A stretch of 64,000 nt of DNA from positions 4,163,194 to 4,227,193 of the forward strand of contig NC_085050.1 of NCBI RefSeq assembly GCF_963662255.1, in the 5' to 3' direction. The stretch's first letter is position 1. Each line of letters begins with the position of its first letter. This stretch comes from Cinclus cinclus (lineage: Eukaryota > Chordata > Aves > Passeriformes > Cinclidae). Below the pieces are notes generated by a model, which did not search any database, was not told the DNA's origin, and saw nothing but the letters and a program-made list of their open reading frames with translations. The position numbers and the translations under genes were made by a program. Shown here piece by piece: positions 1-13,876 of this stretch.

Positions 1-3000
1 TATCATTAAACCTTTTTTTATTACATTTAGAATCTAAAGCTAGAATGCACCGCTCATTGAATTTATTCAGTGGTACCTATATTAATTCCCTAAAATCTTC
101 TGGTTAAACCCACTAATATTATTTAAAAAGCCCTCTAATCTTGGAGACTTTAGCTCATGGAACTGATCATGTTCTTGGATAAATTTTTGAAATGCTAAAT
201 TAACCTTCTTCCTAAACCGTGTGACTCATTTCTTATGTAAATTTGTCCGATTTAGGACCCTAGAGATAATATTTTGTTTGTTCAGTGATTTCTTTTGTCA
301 ATATAGACATTTCCCCTTCATGCATATGTTGTATATCCATAAAACGTGACCAGACTGAGATCCCTTGGCTTCCCTGTAGGATATTTATGAGTAGATAATA
401 ATCTTGCATATGACAGGGAAATTGCAAGGCTTGGGTCTTATCTTCAGGGAAACTTATTTGGTTTTTTTATATAGTTGCTCTTGCAGTAATACTGCTCACT
501 ATGGCAGCCAAGGCAATGATGATTTCTGATGATGCTTAAATTTTGCATAAAAAATTCCCTGTTCCCTAAGCTTTCCTGTACAGCTGATGGCATTTCTTAT
601 CAGTCATAAAGGGAAAAGAGAGAAAAGAGCTCAATTTTCAGGCTTTAGCCATTCTTTTCTCTTGCTAAAAGATTTGAGAGTAAAGTTGTCTGAAGCAGAT
701 ACTGCTTTAAATATGATACCATATTCCAATGCCACCTAAATTTCTAATTAACCCTGGTTTTATACATATACATATATATATATTTTATTTTTTTTTTTTG
801 AGATTCACCCCAAACTACAGCAGAGAGATCAGAATCTATCAATGTTGTGCCTCTTGTCAATAAACCTTAGTTATGTATGGAACAGGATTTGGATACAAGA
901 AACAGAGGCTTTACTTTCTCAATATTCTTAATAATTTTCGGCAAACACATTCTTAATTTTTAGGTAAAAAGTAACTGGCACTCTGTAATTTATGTGATCT
1001 CCACATTCACAGAATTTTGGATAAATATAGTTTTGAATTTGTGTTTGTAAAGACAGGTACAACTGGAGTACACTTGAAATTGTGAAATTGTGAGGAATTT
1101 TGGTTATTCTTTCACTACATGACTTTAATTATAGGAAGTCAACAAACAAAAAAACAAAACAAACAAGAAAAAAAAATGAAAGTAGTATCAAATATTACAG
1201 TCCAGAAGAAATCCTTATGATTAAGTTTGTGGTTTCCCCAAGTTAAAGAAGCCAATAGAAGAATATATTAAAAGGGGAAAGCTTGAGTTTGTTTTACTTG
1301 TGATCCTGGAAATTATATTTTTCCAGATGTCCTTGTTCTTTTAGCTGCAACAAATGACTTTACTTGAAGAATGAATAGCTATTACCCCAAACTATCAAAA
1401 ATTATCTGCATGGTGATGGAAGTTTTACAAGAATAGGAAGTATCAAAAATTTCTGCTGAGTAGGTCTTTTAGTATCAATTTATTGCTTTTGATTATTTTT
1501 TACTCATAAACTAGTTACTAATTCATCCAGTACCTATTTACATACAGGAATAAAATTCTGACAATTTCTAACTGCGAGATATATATAATTCTAGGGTTAA
1601 AAATCAAGTCTGTGAATGATTTTATGTATATGTAGAATGAATGTGCCTTGTTAGATTGATTCCTTTCCTACAAAAACAGAAAGGAATGAAACAGAACAAA
1701 TAAAAATGAACAATAGCTTATACTTCTCTTAATGGCTTTTTACAAATTGCAGGGTTATGCAATTTCTCATGGAAAAAACAAATTGTTCTTTTTCTAATTC
1801 ATGATTTTAGTTTTAAATATGTTTCTCCACCTTGTCTCTTTTATGCTTTTGCCAATAGAATAATCAGCTGTGTAGAGCTGTGATCCAGAAGGTCAAGGAA
1901 AAGTATTGGGGCTCTTTAGGCCTCATGTAATAAATTATCCTTCCCAATGGGAAGGGATTTGAAAGGATTTCAATCTGGAAAATGGTCACAGGACTGGTGA
2001 GCAACAGCAGTACTCACAGTTTTGTCAATTCAATGAAATATTTACCCACAGTTTCAGATTCTAAAATTTAGGTATCCTCATGTGATTATTGCCATTGCTT
2101 TACCATGTTCCTTCTTCCTATATATAGACAGTTATCAGGCATTTTTACATTCTTATGGTGAAATGTTAAAACTTGAGGTGTTATCATCAGCAGATTCTGT
2201 TGAAATGTCCAACACCAGTCTGGTAAACAAACTTAGCAAGTAAAGTTAAAACTGTGGTTTTCAAATCTAACCTACATTTATTTCCATCACCCTGAAATGC
2301 TGTTTCCCAAAGTTCCTCCTAAATAAAGGGATATATTATTGTTTTTATTATTATTATTGCTGCTGTTGCTATTCACTTTGTTTCTATTTCTTTGCACCTC
2401 AGGAAAGGTTTAGCATTCCCTCAGAGACCCCAGCCTGTGGGGTGAGGTAGGATGCAAATAACCAACACCAATTACAACTTGAAGGTGATTTTATATGAAA
2501 TTAAGTGATCATTTCTGATCAATGCCTGATAGATCCAAATCCCCAAGAGACTAACTGACTGCAGGTAGAAAAATCTCCCTTCTGCAAATCAAATGCCCAG
2601 TGATGAGGAAAAACTTGCACTTTTCCAGTCTCAGCATCGTTCTTCCAGACAAATCCTTCAGAACTGTCAGTCTGGAAGCTCCAACTAGAATCTACCTCAC
2701 TCAGAAGAAACACATATTTAATTCACATTTTTAATTCATTATCCCTCATTTCAGCTATAAGCTTTTGACTGCTTCACTGTGGTTAGATTACTTCTCTTTT
2801 CTTTCTAATATCTCACTTGCCCAGCCATTCACCCGCTGCCAGTTTCATTTCTCTGTAATGCCATAGATGAGCTGTTTTCATCTCCAGTGTTCTTAAGAAC
2901 ATTAGTTTGCAAAAGGCTCCTTGCAATACAGAATTATACAGACAAAAAAGAAGTCAGAAGCACTTACAGGAAAAAGAGATTACACTAGATGTCTTAATCC

Positions 3001-6000
3001 TGACACTTAAATAGAGCATGACACTCTTAAAATATTAGTAGAACATGGGACATCAAGAAAAGAGTAAAATATTTGTGTTCTATTAATAAAATAAAAAAAA
3101 GAGATGTGTAGGTACATAAAGGGAGATTCAAAGCCAGGAATGACAGGGTAGGTTAGGAAAAAAAAAAAAAAGATTGTAATACTATCATGTGGAGAAAACA
3201 CATTGCACTTTATAACAGATGAAAGCTTCTGTCTATGGCATGAAAGAGGTAAAAAAGAAAAGCAATAAATTCTGCATAATCCAAACTCATTGCTCAAGCC
3301 ATGCACTGCTCATTCCCTGGCACCAGCCAAAGGATAAACATCAGTGCTATGTGTGTAAAGGCTGCTCTCATAAATATTTAAAAAGTGCTACACTGAGTCA
3401 GTGCAGTAAATAATACCATATATTAAAATAGATGGAATATGTGAATTAAGGTCACTTGCTGGCACAAAGAATAGAGGCATCAATCTAAGCCTGCTCAACC
3501 CGGGGAATCAGCAGATTCAGTTTTTTCCCACTCAGAGAAAAATTAGCTGAAATATGTAAAGAGAAAGCAGTTCAAGCCTGTGACCCTCTCAAGTGCTGCT
3601 TCTGGTTCAAGAACAGTTTATAGGGGCAAGGAAGGAAAAAAGTGAAATAAAAACTCCTCCCCAGAATAAGCAGTTCCACATTTGATTCTCATTTGTTCCC
3701 TGTCATGTTTAGGGAATATTAAAACCCTCTTCTTTTCTGTGATGCCTGAATTTCTGATCAGATATATAAGTAAATCAAGGCTAATGTGTTGTTTGTCTTT
3801 CGTGGCTCTCAACCTGAATGCAACAAATTCCAATGTTTTTCATGTAAATATACACAGCCTTGTAAAGGAGGAAATTGACTACAGGTAGGATTAAATTATC
3901 TTTTTATTTTTGTGGAATTTCTTTAGTGTTGGCCAGTAACTCATTGCAAAATTAGAGAGAATATTAGAAAGAATTAACATTGAAATAAATAATTTATTTG
4001 TTACACATGAATTTTCTTCCACGTGTAACTTCACAGGCTGCAAATGAAAATGTTGCATGCTGAGATTATTCAAATGATCAACAGGAAAACAGGCAGAGAG
4101 TCTTCAGTGGAAGAGAATTTCACCAGTAAATCATTATTTGAGGAAGAAATCCAAATTTTTGAAGTGATTCTGCTAGAATGATATCCACATTCTTAAATTT
4201 TAACTATTGCAGATGTTGTTTACCATATCTATACCTCCCAAGCACTTCCTATGAAATAGTTACTCTGTCTTGGAAACAAAAATTGCATCTTCTAAGGTCC
4301 ATGTATCATCATCCCCAGTACTAAAAGTCAGTTTCTGTTTTTGTTTTTGTGGAACAGTAACCCCACAAAAAAACCCTGTATCCCTTACTGCAGCTCTTTT
4401 TTTGATGATGAAATATCTTCAACAGAGTTTACAATACTTCTGTTGCTGTAGATAAGGAGGGATGGAAAGAAATCCCAAAACGAAAGCCATGGTACTTGTT
4501 CTCGTGACTATAATGAGGAAAATGTACAAGGAATTAAAAAAAATTGGATTAGTAATAGGATATTGCATTTATGAAGAGATATCTAACAGATATTCCACAT
4601 CTGTCTATTTATTTTCCTCCTTACCGGGTTGGTTCCTGTATCAAGCTCATAACGATTTGTAAATGTGTGAATGCATCGCTTTTAGAAAGTTACTGATTTG
4701 AGAATGTCAAGGGATGAAATATTCACTCTTCACCCAAGTACAATGTTCCGATGGCTAATTTCATTCATCCTTAAAACGTTTCCCTTATTTCTGTTCTGAA
4801 TATGTCTCCCTCCAGCTTCCAGCCACACTGTCTCATTACACTTTTGTCTGGTAGATCAAAGGGGTCTCTTCCCTCAGAAATCTTTTTATGTTAATACCGA
4901 TCATCCATAATTCTATAAGTTTAATTTTGATGCTATTGAAGCTGATTTGAGTTTTCGTAACTTTTTATTTTTCATTCTTGTACTTAGTGAATGTAGGAAT
5001 GTTATGTTGCAATGCCTGACATATTTCATAGTGCTTTATTTTAGTTTGTGCACCTGTTTGACAGCCTGAATGACTATTGATAGTCTGGGGGGATTTTTAA
5101 ACATCCCTGTCAGTAAATTTGTTTTTTCTAAAATGTTTTCCAAAACCTGCAAGACCCTGGAAAATCTCTTTTTATTGCCATAGCCAGTGACCTTGTCATG
5201 GGATAATGTTTAAAATCCTCTGTTTTCTGCCTGAAGTGATATTATACTTTTAGAAAAGTATGCATTTGAACAGAAAAAAACAGGTCAGTCCTTGAGACCT
5301 GGTATGTAACAGGATATGGAAAACAGTTTAATCACATTATGAAATTTAGCTAGTCAGTATAATTTTAATTTTGAAGAAACTGCTTTAAGGCAACCTCACA
5401 CTGACCCACTTTCATGCTGTCACTCCCTCAATAAAAATTGATAACACATTCTTGCCCTTGCAGAATTTCCATATTGGCAGAGGAAATTTAACTCCCTGCA
5501 TGATTAATGGCTGAGGCAGTGCTCTATCAAACATGCAGCACGCACTGGGATATTCGATGCCTCTGACAGCCCAAGAGTGATGATCCTTGGGAGGGATGGA
5601 AAGCAGACCGTGACAAAACTGCAGTGGCTGATGCCTCCTGCCACATCAATAAAATGGCACCGCACAACAAATGGGACTCTTGACCTCATCACTTACAGTG
5701 GAGCAGATCATTTGTATAAACAAGTTATTTAGGTGCTTTAATGTACTTTGTGGTTGATTAATAGGGTTTCCCTTCACCTTTTGCACATCAGATGCTACAG
5801 AGGGTGTTTGAGAAGGGAGAGAAGCAAGGCAAGGGCCTGGGGGTGAAGCAGCATGCTGGAAATTTCAATTCTGAGCAGAGCTTTTCTGCAGATCTTTAGT
5901 TCTAAATTGGGCAAAGGACATATTTGCTAAGGCTTCACCTTAAGAAAGTGTCATGCATGAATATGCCTGTAGGTGCCATAGAAATACTCCAGAAATGTCA

Positions 6001-9000
6001 ATTTCATGGCAGACTTTTTGTATGTTAGTGTGAGACTTGTGCCAAGCAGCACAGTAACTTAAGTTTTAAACCAGCTCAGCTGGTATTTGCTCTTCTGACT
6101 ACAGATATCTGTTCTCCTAGCAAACCACGAAATAGTTTTCACTGTGCTTTAGGTAACTTTTTTCTTCATCTCGATTTGGAATTTGAAAACATGGGAGAGA
6201 ACAGAGCAGCTCCTGTTACAGCCAGAGCTGATCTGGAACCTTGTGCTGTGTGTATTCATAGGCAAACGAGGATTTGCAATAAAGGCAATGTTTTATTGAA
6301 GCAACGATTTAAACTAATGTTTTCCAAAGTAGCTAAGTGTTCTGTGACCATCTGTTTGACTTGTAGGGAATGAATTTTCAAAGGTCATTCCAGGTATCCC
6401 AGGATTTCAAGTTGTCATTGGTTTCTGAAGTATGAGACAGGGAAATGATTTCAAAGGCAGGGCTGTCTTGTTTCTGGGTTATTCCCATTATTCAGGGAAG
6501 TTTTTCACTCCAAAGGACTTCAACTAAGCCAGTTATAGAGCCACCATACCAGGCAGCCTGCACTTGTTCCTCTTCCTGAAAATACCAAGTGCCTGCATTT
6601 ATTTTAATTTTTTAAGGAAACCTTTAGGTTTGTTTTGCCTTGGGTTTGTTTTACTTGTTTTGGTTTTTAGAAATTGTGACACTCTGATTCAATTTAGATC
6701 AAGCCAATTTAAATAATTTCTGATTTTGTCTAATGAAAAAAATAGAGCATTAATGAGGTAGATAAAACTCTTTCTTCACTTTGCAGTCTTTATTTCTGTC
6801 CTTTTCTTTAGACCTAGATTTTGGAAAGCCTGGTTAATTCTTTTGCTTTTGTCTTTCTTATGATTTCTTGGCACTGTTCAAAGTCAAAAGAGGACATTGC
6901 TGAACACAACAATAAAATCTGATCTTAAATTCCAGTTCCAGATAGAGAGGGAAAGAGCTTTGATGACTGTCAGGAATACCTGTTCTTGTCCATTATAAAT
7001 TGTAAATCTTGTCCAATATAATTATAAAATTAATTTAAAAATCAGATTGCTTATCCATACAGTCCAAGGTATTTAGGGAGGTTCTTTGAATCCACATCTC
7101 TTTAAAGAGCTGCAAGAACAAGTAGACTATATCATGCACTCATGTGTGAAAAATTATTTTACATACTTTCATATTTCGCTTTTTTTTTTTTTTTTTGCAT
7201 TTTCCCTTATATTAAAGCAAGAGCAAAATATTTTGCATTTTTGCATACTTCACAATAGTTGGATTATATGTGAAGAAATACTGGTCTGCAATTTAAGCTA
7301 CTCCAACTTTTTCAGGCCTTCATATTCTCCTTAATAGTTTACCTATCCTTCCACAACCCATGCAATGTATTATTTATCCCCCAGCAAAATTCTCACTCCA
7401 CTCCCTTGCTGTGTAATTTTCAAGGAAATGTCTCCTCACTTGATGGAAGCCTTATCATTAACCAATGAACCACATTAACTGGATTGTATTCAGCTTTTCA
7501 CAGAAATTCAGGAGGAGGGAAAAAAAAAACAGATGCTGCTCTAGGTTGAAGGAAGAAAAATGATTTCTGGGAAAGGTTGTCCATTCAATGCTCTGTCCAT
7601 GCTCCCCCTCTGGAACAAACCAAAACTCACCTCCCTCCTAAGTCCATAAGATATCTTGTACCTGCAGATAATGGGCTCACAAGGATCTTACTAATTCAGG
7701 TGCTTCACAGGGCTCTGAAAATCAACAGCATTGCTTTTGAGTCTTTTTCTCCATCTCTGGGTGCCAGGGAAGCAGAGGAAGAGGAAGCAAGCAGAGTTTG
7801 CTGCTCAGTGCTGCTCTGAATCGCTGCTGTCTTTGCTGCCATCCACCCTTCTGTCCTGGGAGGAGGTCAGTGGGTGCTGGCTGTGTGCTGAGCACTGTGC
7901 AGGACTGACCCACAGCCCCTCTGTTTTCCTGCTGCTGGACTTTTCCTGGGCGCTGTTTGCACAACCTGTGCCTGTCTCTGGACTGAAGAACACTGACCTT
8001 TAGTGGTCACAAAAATACCCAGCTGTGCATCAAACCCTTTGAGTGCTATGTATTGGTGTTCGCGTCACCCCAAGGGTTTTCGCAGGCAGTAACATCACCT
8101 GCTTGGTGAAGCTCTTTGTCTTTTCTGGTGCTCACCTCTCTTCACTCACTGCATGGTGGCTAAATCATGACAGAACCTAAACATCCAGGTTGCTGTTTGT
8201 GGGATTAATATTAATTTGCACAACCAATATTCCTGGTACTGCTGGAGTCAGGGGTCGGGGCCTGGTGCAGCTTTCAGCACAGGAGGGGTATTTCTTCCCT
8301 GGAATTGTCATTACTCTTCTCTGTGATCTTCTCATCAGGAAACTGCTGTGTTTCACATGTTCCCAGAGATGTAAGCAGAGAGGAGCTCAGGCCAATACCT
8401 AGATGAAAACACAGCTTGATTTTGCAGTTAATAACACGGCTGGGACTAAAACCAGAAGCTTGTACTCTCTTTTAACCCTCATCCCAGCTCTGCTTTCAGC
8501 TAGATCTTCCTGTTTCGCTGTGAGAGGCTCTGTTAATTCAGTTGCTACAGAAAGCAGGAGATATCTGTCAGCACAGATGCTTTACTGCAGTACCATCCAT
8601 TTTAACTAAGGATGTATGAATTAATATTTCTGATTCAGTTGTGCAAACTTTGCTGGCAAGTGCTGCCTCCTATTCTGACACCTCCCTTGCAAAAGGACTA
8701 CCTGGCTAAGCAGGAATGCAATAAACACAGTCCTGCAGTCTGGATGTAGTTTAAAGAGATTTACTGTGACTGGGTAAAAGAGAGAGAACTTTCAATATTA
8801 CACTAAAAGTATTTGCATCTAAAGTACGTTCTTCTCATCCTGCTCACAGCCAATTGAGAACAGTTAGTTTGTAATACAGTCATAAAGATTTGGAAGTATA
8901 TCAGGTGCTTTGGGACAGGAAAGTTGGTCCAGCTGCACTGGAACTTGCACAGTCTTGTACAAAAGCTTGTGTAGGTTTTTCCTGTTGGAAAAGGAAGAGG

Positions 9001-10581
9001 GAAAATTAAAAATAAAAAAAAATTAAAATCTTGAAAGGGAATTTCAGTCAGGTTTGTCACTACATTGGTGTTGTGCTGTTTAAAGAAACTTCTTGGTGAG
9101 ATCATTCCTGAAGATGGAGTGCAATGCCCTTTGTTCCCAGCAATACCCAACTCTGGCCCTGGGGAATCTGCAGCTGCTCCCGTGCTGTGCAGGAATGATT
9201 GATCCATGTACCAGCACGAGATGTCATGAGCATGGCACCTCAACCCTGCAAATCAAGTGATAAATCTTGTTTCTCCAGCATGAACCTGCATTTGTGATAA
9301 TTTCCTCTTGCTGTACCTTCATTTTTCCCAGAGATGAGTCACGTTGTGTTTTTGAAAGGTCGTGACCACCAGCCTCAATAATTGTGTTTTTTTTTTTTCT
9401 CTCTGGCCTATTCCTGCAGTTTTCCCACTCAATTTCATTTACCTGGTAATGAGAGGAAGAGGCAGGACAGGTTTTAGTGTACACCAGCAAGTTTCAGAGT
9501 AATGCTGACATTTCTCTGTCTAACTCAGCCCTGTAAGTAACATCTTGCATTATAGAGCTCATGTGATTTGAGTTACATGGGGGAATTTATTGGGCCGTAT
9601 CAAATTCTTTGCAGCACTGTAGATGAGGAGTTAGAAAGGTAAATAAAGCAAAACAAAAACAAACTAAGAGGAAAAAAAAAACAAAAACGAAGAAAAGAAT
9701 TGGAACAAAACTGAAACCACAATTCTGTCAACATTTGCATCTCTATTCACTTTTACAGGAACTGTGAGCAAACAAAATTTTAATTTGAAAATAAAGGAGC
9801 GGGGGAGGAATCCAAGCACTAGGGATGAATGCACAAATTAGCAATTTAATCTGTATTCACATAGAAATTATAGACCCTCTGAGCTCTCACAGCCCTGTGG
9901 GAACCAGCAGCAACAGGGAAGGAGAGATTTGGCATAAGATGGAAAATATTAAACTCAGAGGGAGAAATAAATTGCAAGTTGTTGTAACATCATGAAAACC
10001 AAGGGAGCAGACAGGTGAGAATCACTTACAATGTTTTTTTTTCATGTTGACTGAGGCACATCTTATAACATCAGTTTTAACACCTGCAAAACAAAAATGC
10101 AAATTAAAAATATTCCTCAAGTAATTGCTCTGGTCTTTGGTCTGTCTGATATTACATTTTAGATATTTACAGGACTTATTCACAGCTGTGTTGTTTATGG
10201 AAAACAGCTTTACAGAACCCATCCTGAGGAAAATTCAGTAGAGAGAAGAAATTATCACTTCTGCATCTCCTTGGAAGGTTGGAAAAGAGCAGTTTGTTTC
10301 ATTTATAGCAAGGAAAATCTGAGTTAAATATTAGGAGCAAGAAGACTGCCAGGGCTAAGATACACTGGATGCATTGACCAGGCAAGCTGTGGAGTTCCAG
10401 CGTGGAAGATCATCATTAATAGATTATACAAAAACCTCTTATGGATGATGGGAATAACTGAATCTACTTTAAAGCATACAAAAATCTGCTCTTTTTTGTC
10501 CCTTGCAGCTGTAAAGTTGTGCTTAAAGTAGTTTCATATTTCCGGCTGATCTGGGATAAAATAGGAAACAGTCTGAGAATT

Positions 10582-10620
10582 AAAACAAAACAAAACAAAA
10601 CAAAACAAAACAAAAAAAAA
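10582..10620. repeat. (AAAAC)n simple repeat
   Basis: About six consecutive AAAAC units run into an A-run. This is a microsatellite-like tract in noncoding DNA, with no sign of function. Confidence 0.9.
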
Positions 10621-10643
10621 ACCCTAAGAAACCCAAACCAAAG

Positions 10644-10673
10644 CAAACAAACAAACAAACAAACAAACAAAAA
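10644..10673. repeat. (CAAA)n simple repeat
   Basis: Seven consecutive CAAA units lie just downstream of the AAAAC tract, so this is a compound A-rich microsatellite. Confidence 0.9.
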
Positions 10674-10948
10674 GGTCAGGAAGTGCAACGTAATTTATTC
10701 TCAAGTACTTTGCTTTTCTTCCCAGCCTCCTCTTTAGCAATCCATCTCCATGAAAATCCTCTCTCTGCCTTATTCCCTCCTGAGGAGGAAAACACTAAAA
10801 GAGGAAGGTTCTGTTCTGAGTGTTCCTACAGAAAAGAGCACACTACAACTATGAGGCTTCTGGCACCATCTTGTTATCTTGGGGTGGTTTTTTTTTTTGC
10901 CATTTCTCTTTTTCTGAGCGTAGACAGTGTAGAGATATGCCACTATCA

Positions 10949-10992
10949 TTTTATTTATTTATTTTATTTATTTATTTATTTATTTATTTATT
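10949..10992. repeat. (TTTA)n simple repeat
   Basis: About ten TTTA/TTTTA units. This is an ordinary tetranucleotide microsatellite. Confidence 0.9.
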
Positions 10993-11519
10993 CTTATTTG
11001 GTTCCTGTTCATAAGACACAGCCCCTGGATGTCGTGCTCATTTACCAATAATTTCCCTTTAGTGCTGTGTCTTGATTTTTTTGCCTGTGTGACAGCAGAT
11101 TCCTCTTTCCAAAGGATCTTTTTGAATCTTGGTCACTCTGCTAATTCACATTAGCAAATCTTAGGTGCTCTGCACTGCAGCATTCCCTTGTAACCTCCCT
11201 CTCTCTTGATTAGCTGCACAGGGAATGTGGATCTAAACTTTTACTTTGCAATACATTTAAATTAATTATCTATAGTATATGATGGGATCAGCAGTCTGGG
11301 AATGTTCGTATTAGAGAAATAGCACCTGGCATAGTTTTGCTGGGGTTTTTAAGGGTTTTAGTTGTCAATTTAAGCTGTCACCATAAAAGTACTTTAAAAA
11401 ATAGGTACTGAACATGCAGTTCTACATTTGCCAGCTCAATCTATTTATGCTCCCAAAAACATACCTGCTTTAATATTATTTTCTTCCATGAAACTACATG
11501 AATGAGTAAAAAATTTCAC

Positions 11520-11676
11520 AGAAATAATAGAATCTTTAAGGAAAAGACCTCTAAGATCTTTGAGTCCAACCATCGACCTAAAACTGCCAGGTGCACCACT
11601 AAACCCTGTCCCCCAGCACCACACCTGCCCATCTCTTGAACACTCCAGGGCCACCCTGTTCCAATGCCTCCCCCAT
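11520..11676 (-). mobile_element. CR1 LINE 3'-end fragment
   Basis: On the plus strand this reads as the reverse complement of a CR1 3' end: an ATAGAATCTTTAAGG-like start, GACCTCTAAGATCTTTGAGTCC, ACCACTAAACCCTGTCCC, and a stretch ending near GTTCCAATGCC. CR1 copies in birds are typically 5'-truncated like this. The element is therefore minus-oriented and noncoding. It stops at an 18-bp palindrome (11678-11695). Confidence 0.85.
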
Positions 11677-11677
11677 C

Positions 11678-11695
11678 CTTGCTCACGTGAGCAAG
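11678..11695. repeat. Perfect 18-bp palindrome centred on CACGTG
   Basis: CTTGCTCACGTGAGCAAG equals its own reverse complement. The centre is the canonical E-box hexamer CACGTG. It sits at the edge of a CR1 fragment. Protein binding here is inference; the palindrome itself is directly visible. Confidence 0.8.
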
Positions 11696-13712
11696 TTCTT
11701 TGTTCCAGATGGTTTCCAGCCATGCCTGCAGCCTTCACAGCTTTGATATTGTTCCCTTGGGAGTACTGCTGGACTCCACAATTTGCATTGCCTATTTTCC
11801 GAGGGAGAAAGAGTGGGGCTGTTCCCAATTCTCTAAACGTCTCTGCCTCAGTCTTCTCTTGTTTCAGGAAAAATTTGCTCCTCAGTTTCTGCCTTTATAC
11901 AACAATTATAGTAGAATTAATATAGAAGAGCTCTAGGGTAAAAAACACTATAAAATATTTCTCAGGATGGTAATGACAAGATCAAGCCTAAGTCACTAAT
12001 TATAGATAAATTAGAAGGGAAAGAATAATTTAATGTAAGTTGTCTTTTTATTAAAATTCACATTGTGCTTTGGGTGTAGGAGAGGAGACTGAGTGAAAGA
12101 GAGTTTCCATCAAGAAACATGAAAAAAAAGGTGGCCTTTTTTTTCTTTTTTTTCCCCAAAACATTGAGGGCTTCTGCCTGTATTGGTCCGGATTTTCTGC
12201 TATGGTGTGAAGCAGTGCACAGTCTTGAGAACACACGGAGTGTTCACAGATTGGCTGAGTACCTGGTACACAATGCCAACACTTTCACTCCTTTACTGCA
12301 GTGTTCTGAGGCCAGGACCCAAATGCAATTCAGAGGAGCAAAAAAGGCCTTGGAATTCCATCACTATCCAGGTGATGTGGTAGCACTGCAATACTCACTG
12401 GGGGGATGTTGACTCAGTGCTCACTGGTGTTCCTCCCTAAATCACCACCTGGGTGACTGAGAAGGGGACAATACCTGCGGGCTGCTCATCACAGAGCTGC
12501 CATGCTTGGTTGCACGTCATCAAATGTATGGATCCAATGCACACAGGCTGGAGATTTTACCACTTATTCAGAAAGACAACAATGCACAGAAGGAGTTCAG
12601 GCTTGAACCTGGGCAGTTGCCTGATCAATTTTTGACATCACAAATAGGTGAAGAGAATGCTACTCTTTTTTCCAGGGTGTTTTGTTTGGATGTATTCTCT
12701 TTTTACCTGTTGTGTAGACCAACAGATCCTTTCTGGTTGCATTCTTTCTGCGCAGCTATTCTGCCCTGCAAATACTCTCTGACTACTTGCAGATTTTTTT
12801 GTGAACATTTTAAAAGGGAAAATATGTCAAATGACAATGACCTTGCAGCTAAAGCCATGTAAAAGTCAGCAGGTTTTGTTAGCTGGGAGGTGTGCATATA
12901 TTGCATTTTGGGTTTGGTTTGCATGGATTCATGCCAGCTGAGTTAGAGATTCAGACAAGACATCAAAATCCACTCCAAATCTCCCCTTTAATTCTGGCTT
13001 CACAGTGAAACCACCACAAACACTTCTCTCTATTTGAAAATAAAAGTCATGACTCACCTCTACTTTCTTCCAGCTTTATTCCATTTCTAACTCCACTGAT
13101 TTCAGTGCCGACCTGATTTTAAAGAAGTAAATTGACATAAAATTAAAATGATACAACATAAAACCAGATCCCTCAGGCTTAAAAGATGTATTGCAACAAT
13201 GTCTCTTTGTTGACCTTTGTGAAATGAATACGGAGATTTTGGTTGAGTTTCTATTTGCAGCACGGAGTCAGCACTGAAGCCACCATCACTAATGCATCTC
13301 CTCTCTGCAGCACAAGGGCTCAGCAGAAATATACTCCTTTACTCCATCAGGACAAGTTTAAGGGACACTGTCATATATCTTAGGAGAAGAGGGCACCTCT
13401 GGGGTTATCAAGCACTGCATTCTGCATCCACATCGCACACACAAAAAATCTATTTTATGCATTGAAAGCATTTCCCTTAAAGATTTTTTTTTGTTCCTTT
13501 TGGTTTGGCAATAATCTCTTCCAGCTAGGTCAGTGAAAAAGCTTTGGCAAGGACCTTAGGGGATGGCTTTGGTTTGTTGTTTTTTTCCACCTTTCAGTTA
13601 TTTGACATGAACAGTAAAATATTCAGACTTTGAACAAAGAAACAATATTTCACAGCTTGCAGGATAAACCTGCCACGAGAGCTGTCCACACATTAGGAGC
13701 TACATGAACATC
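11696..13712. other. Noncoding stretch, no gene recognised
   Basis: No exon, RNA gene or clear mobile element is recognised. Overlapping open frames of 97-121 codons between about 11560 and 12860 show no family resemblance. The first of these is partly reverse-complement CR1. Confidence 0.5.
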
Positions 13713-13876
13713 ACAGAATCCTGGAATGATTTGGGTTGGAAGGGACTTTAAAGATCATCCCATTCCACCCCTGCCATGGCAGGGACACCTTCCACTATCC
13801 CAGGTTGCTCCAAGCCCTGTCCAACCTGGCCTTGGACACTTCCAGGGATCCAGGGGCAGCCACAGCTTCTCTGGGC
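13713..13876 (-). mobile_element. CR1 LINE 3'-end fragment
   Basis: The plus strand carries the complement of a CR1 3' end: ACAGAATCCTGGAATGATTT, GGGTTGGAAGGGAC, CCATGGCAGGGACACC, CAGGTTGCTCCAAGCCC, and an end at CACAGCTTCTCTGGGCA. This is the subtype with the PCHGRDTFHYPRL-like antisense reading, also seen at 46521 and 32588. It is 5'-truncated and noncoding. Confidence 0.92.

Larger units (their letters stand above)
1..11519. other. AT-rich noncoding stretch, no gene recognised
   Basis: I see no recognisable exon, domain or RNA gene on either strand. Short open frames occur (the longest is about 146 codons, on the minus strand around 8803-9243), but none has family resemblance, codon bias or plausible exon context. 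Low-complexity tracts are present: AT/T at about 769-799, A-rich at 1141-1179, A-run at 3158-3171, T-run at 7180-7196, and A-rich near 9650-9700. It could be intergenic DNA or part of a large intron; the sequence alone does not decide. Confidence 0.6.

Noticed and set aside
10464..10737. Phe/Cys/Leu-rich minus frame and Lys/Asn/Gln-rich plus frame
   Set aside because: Both are translations of the AAAAC/AAAC simple repeats.
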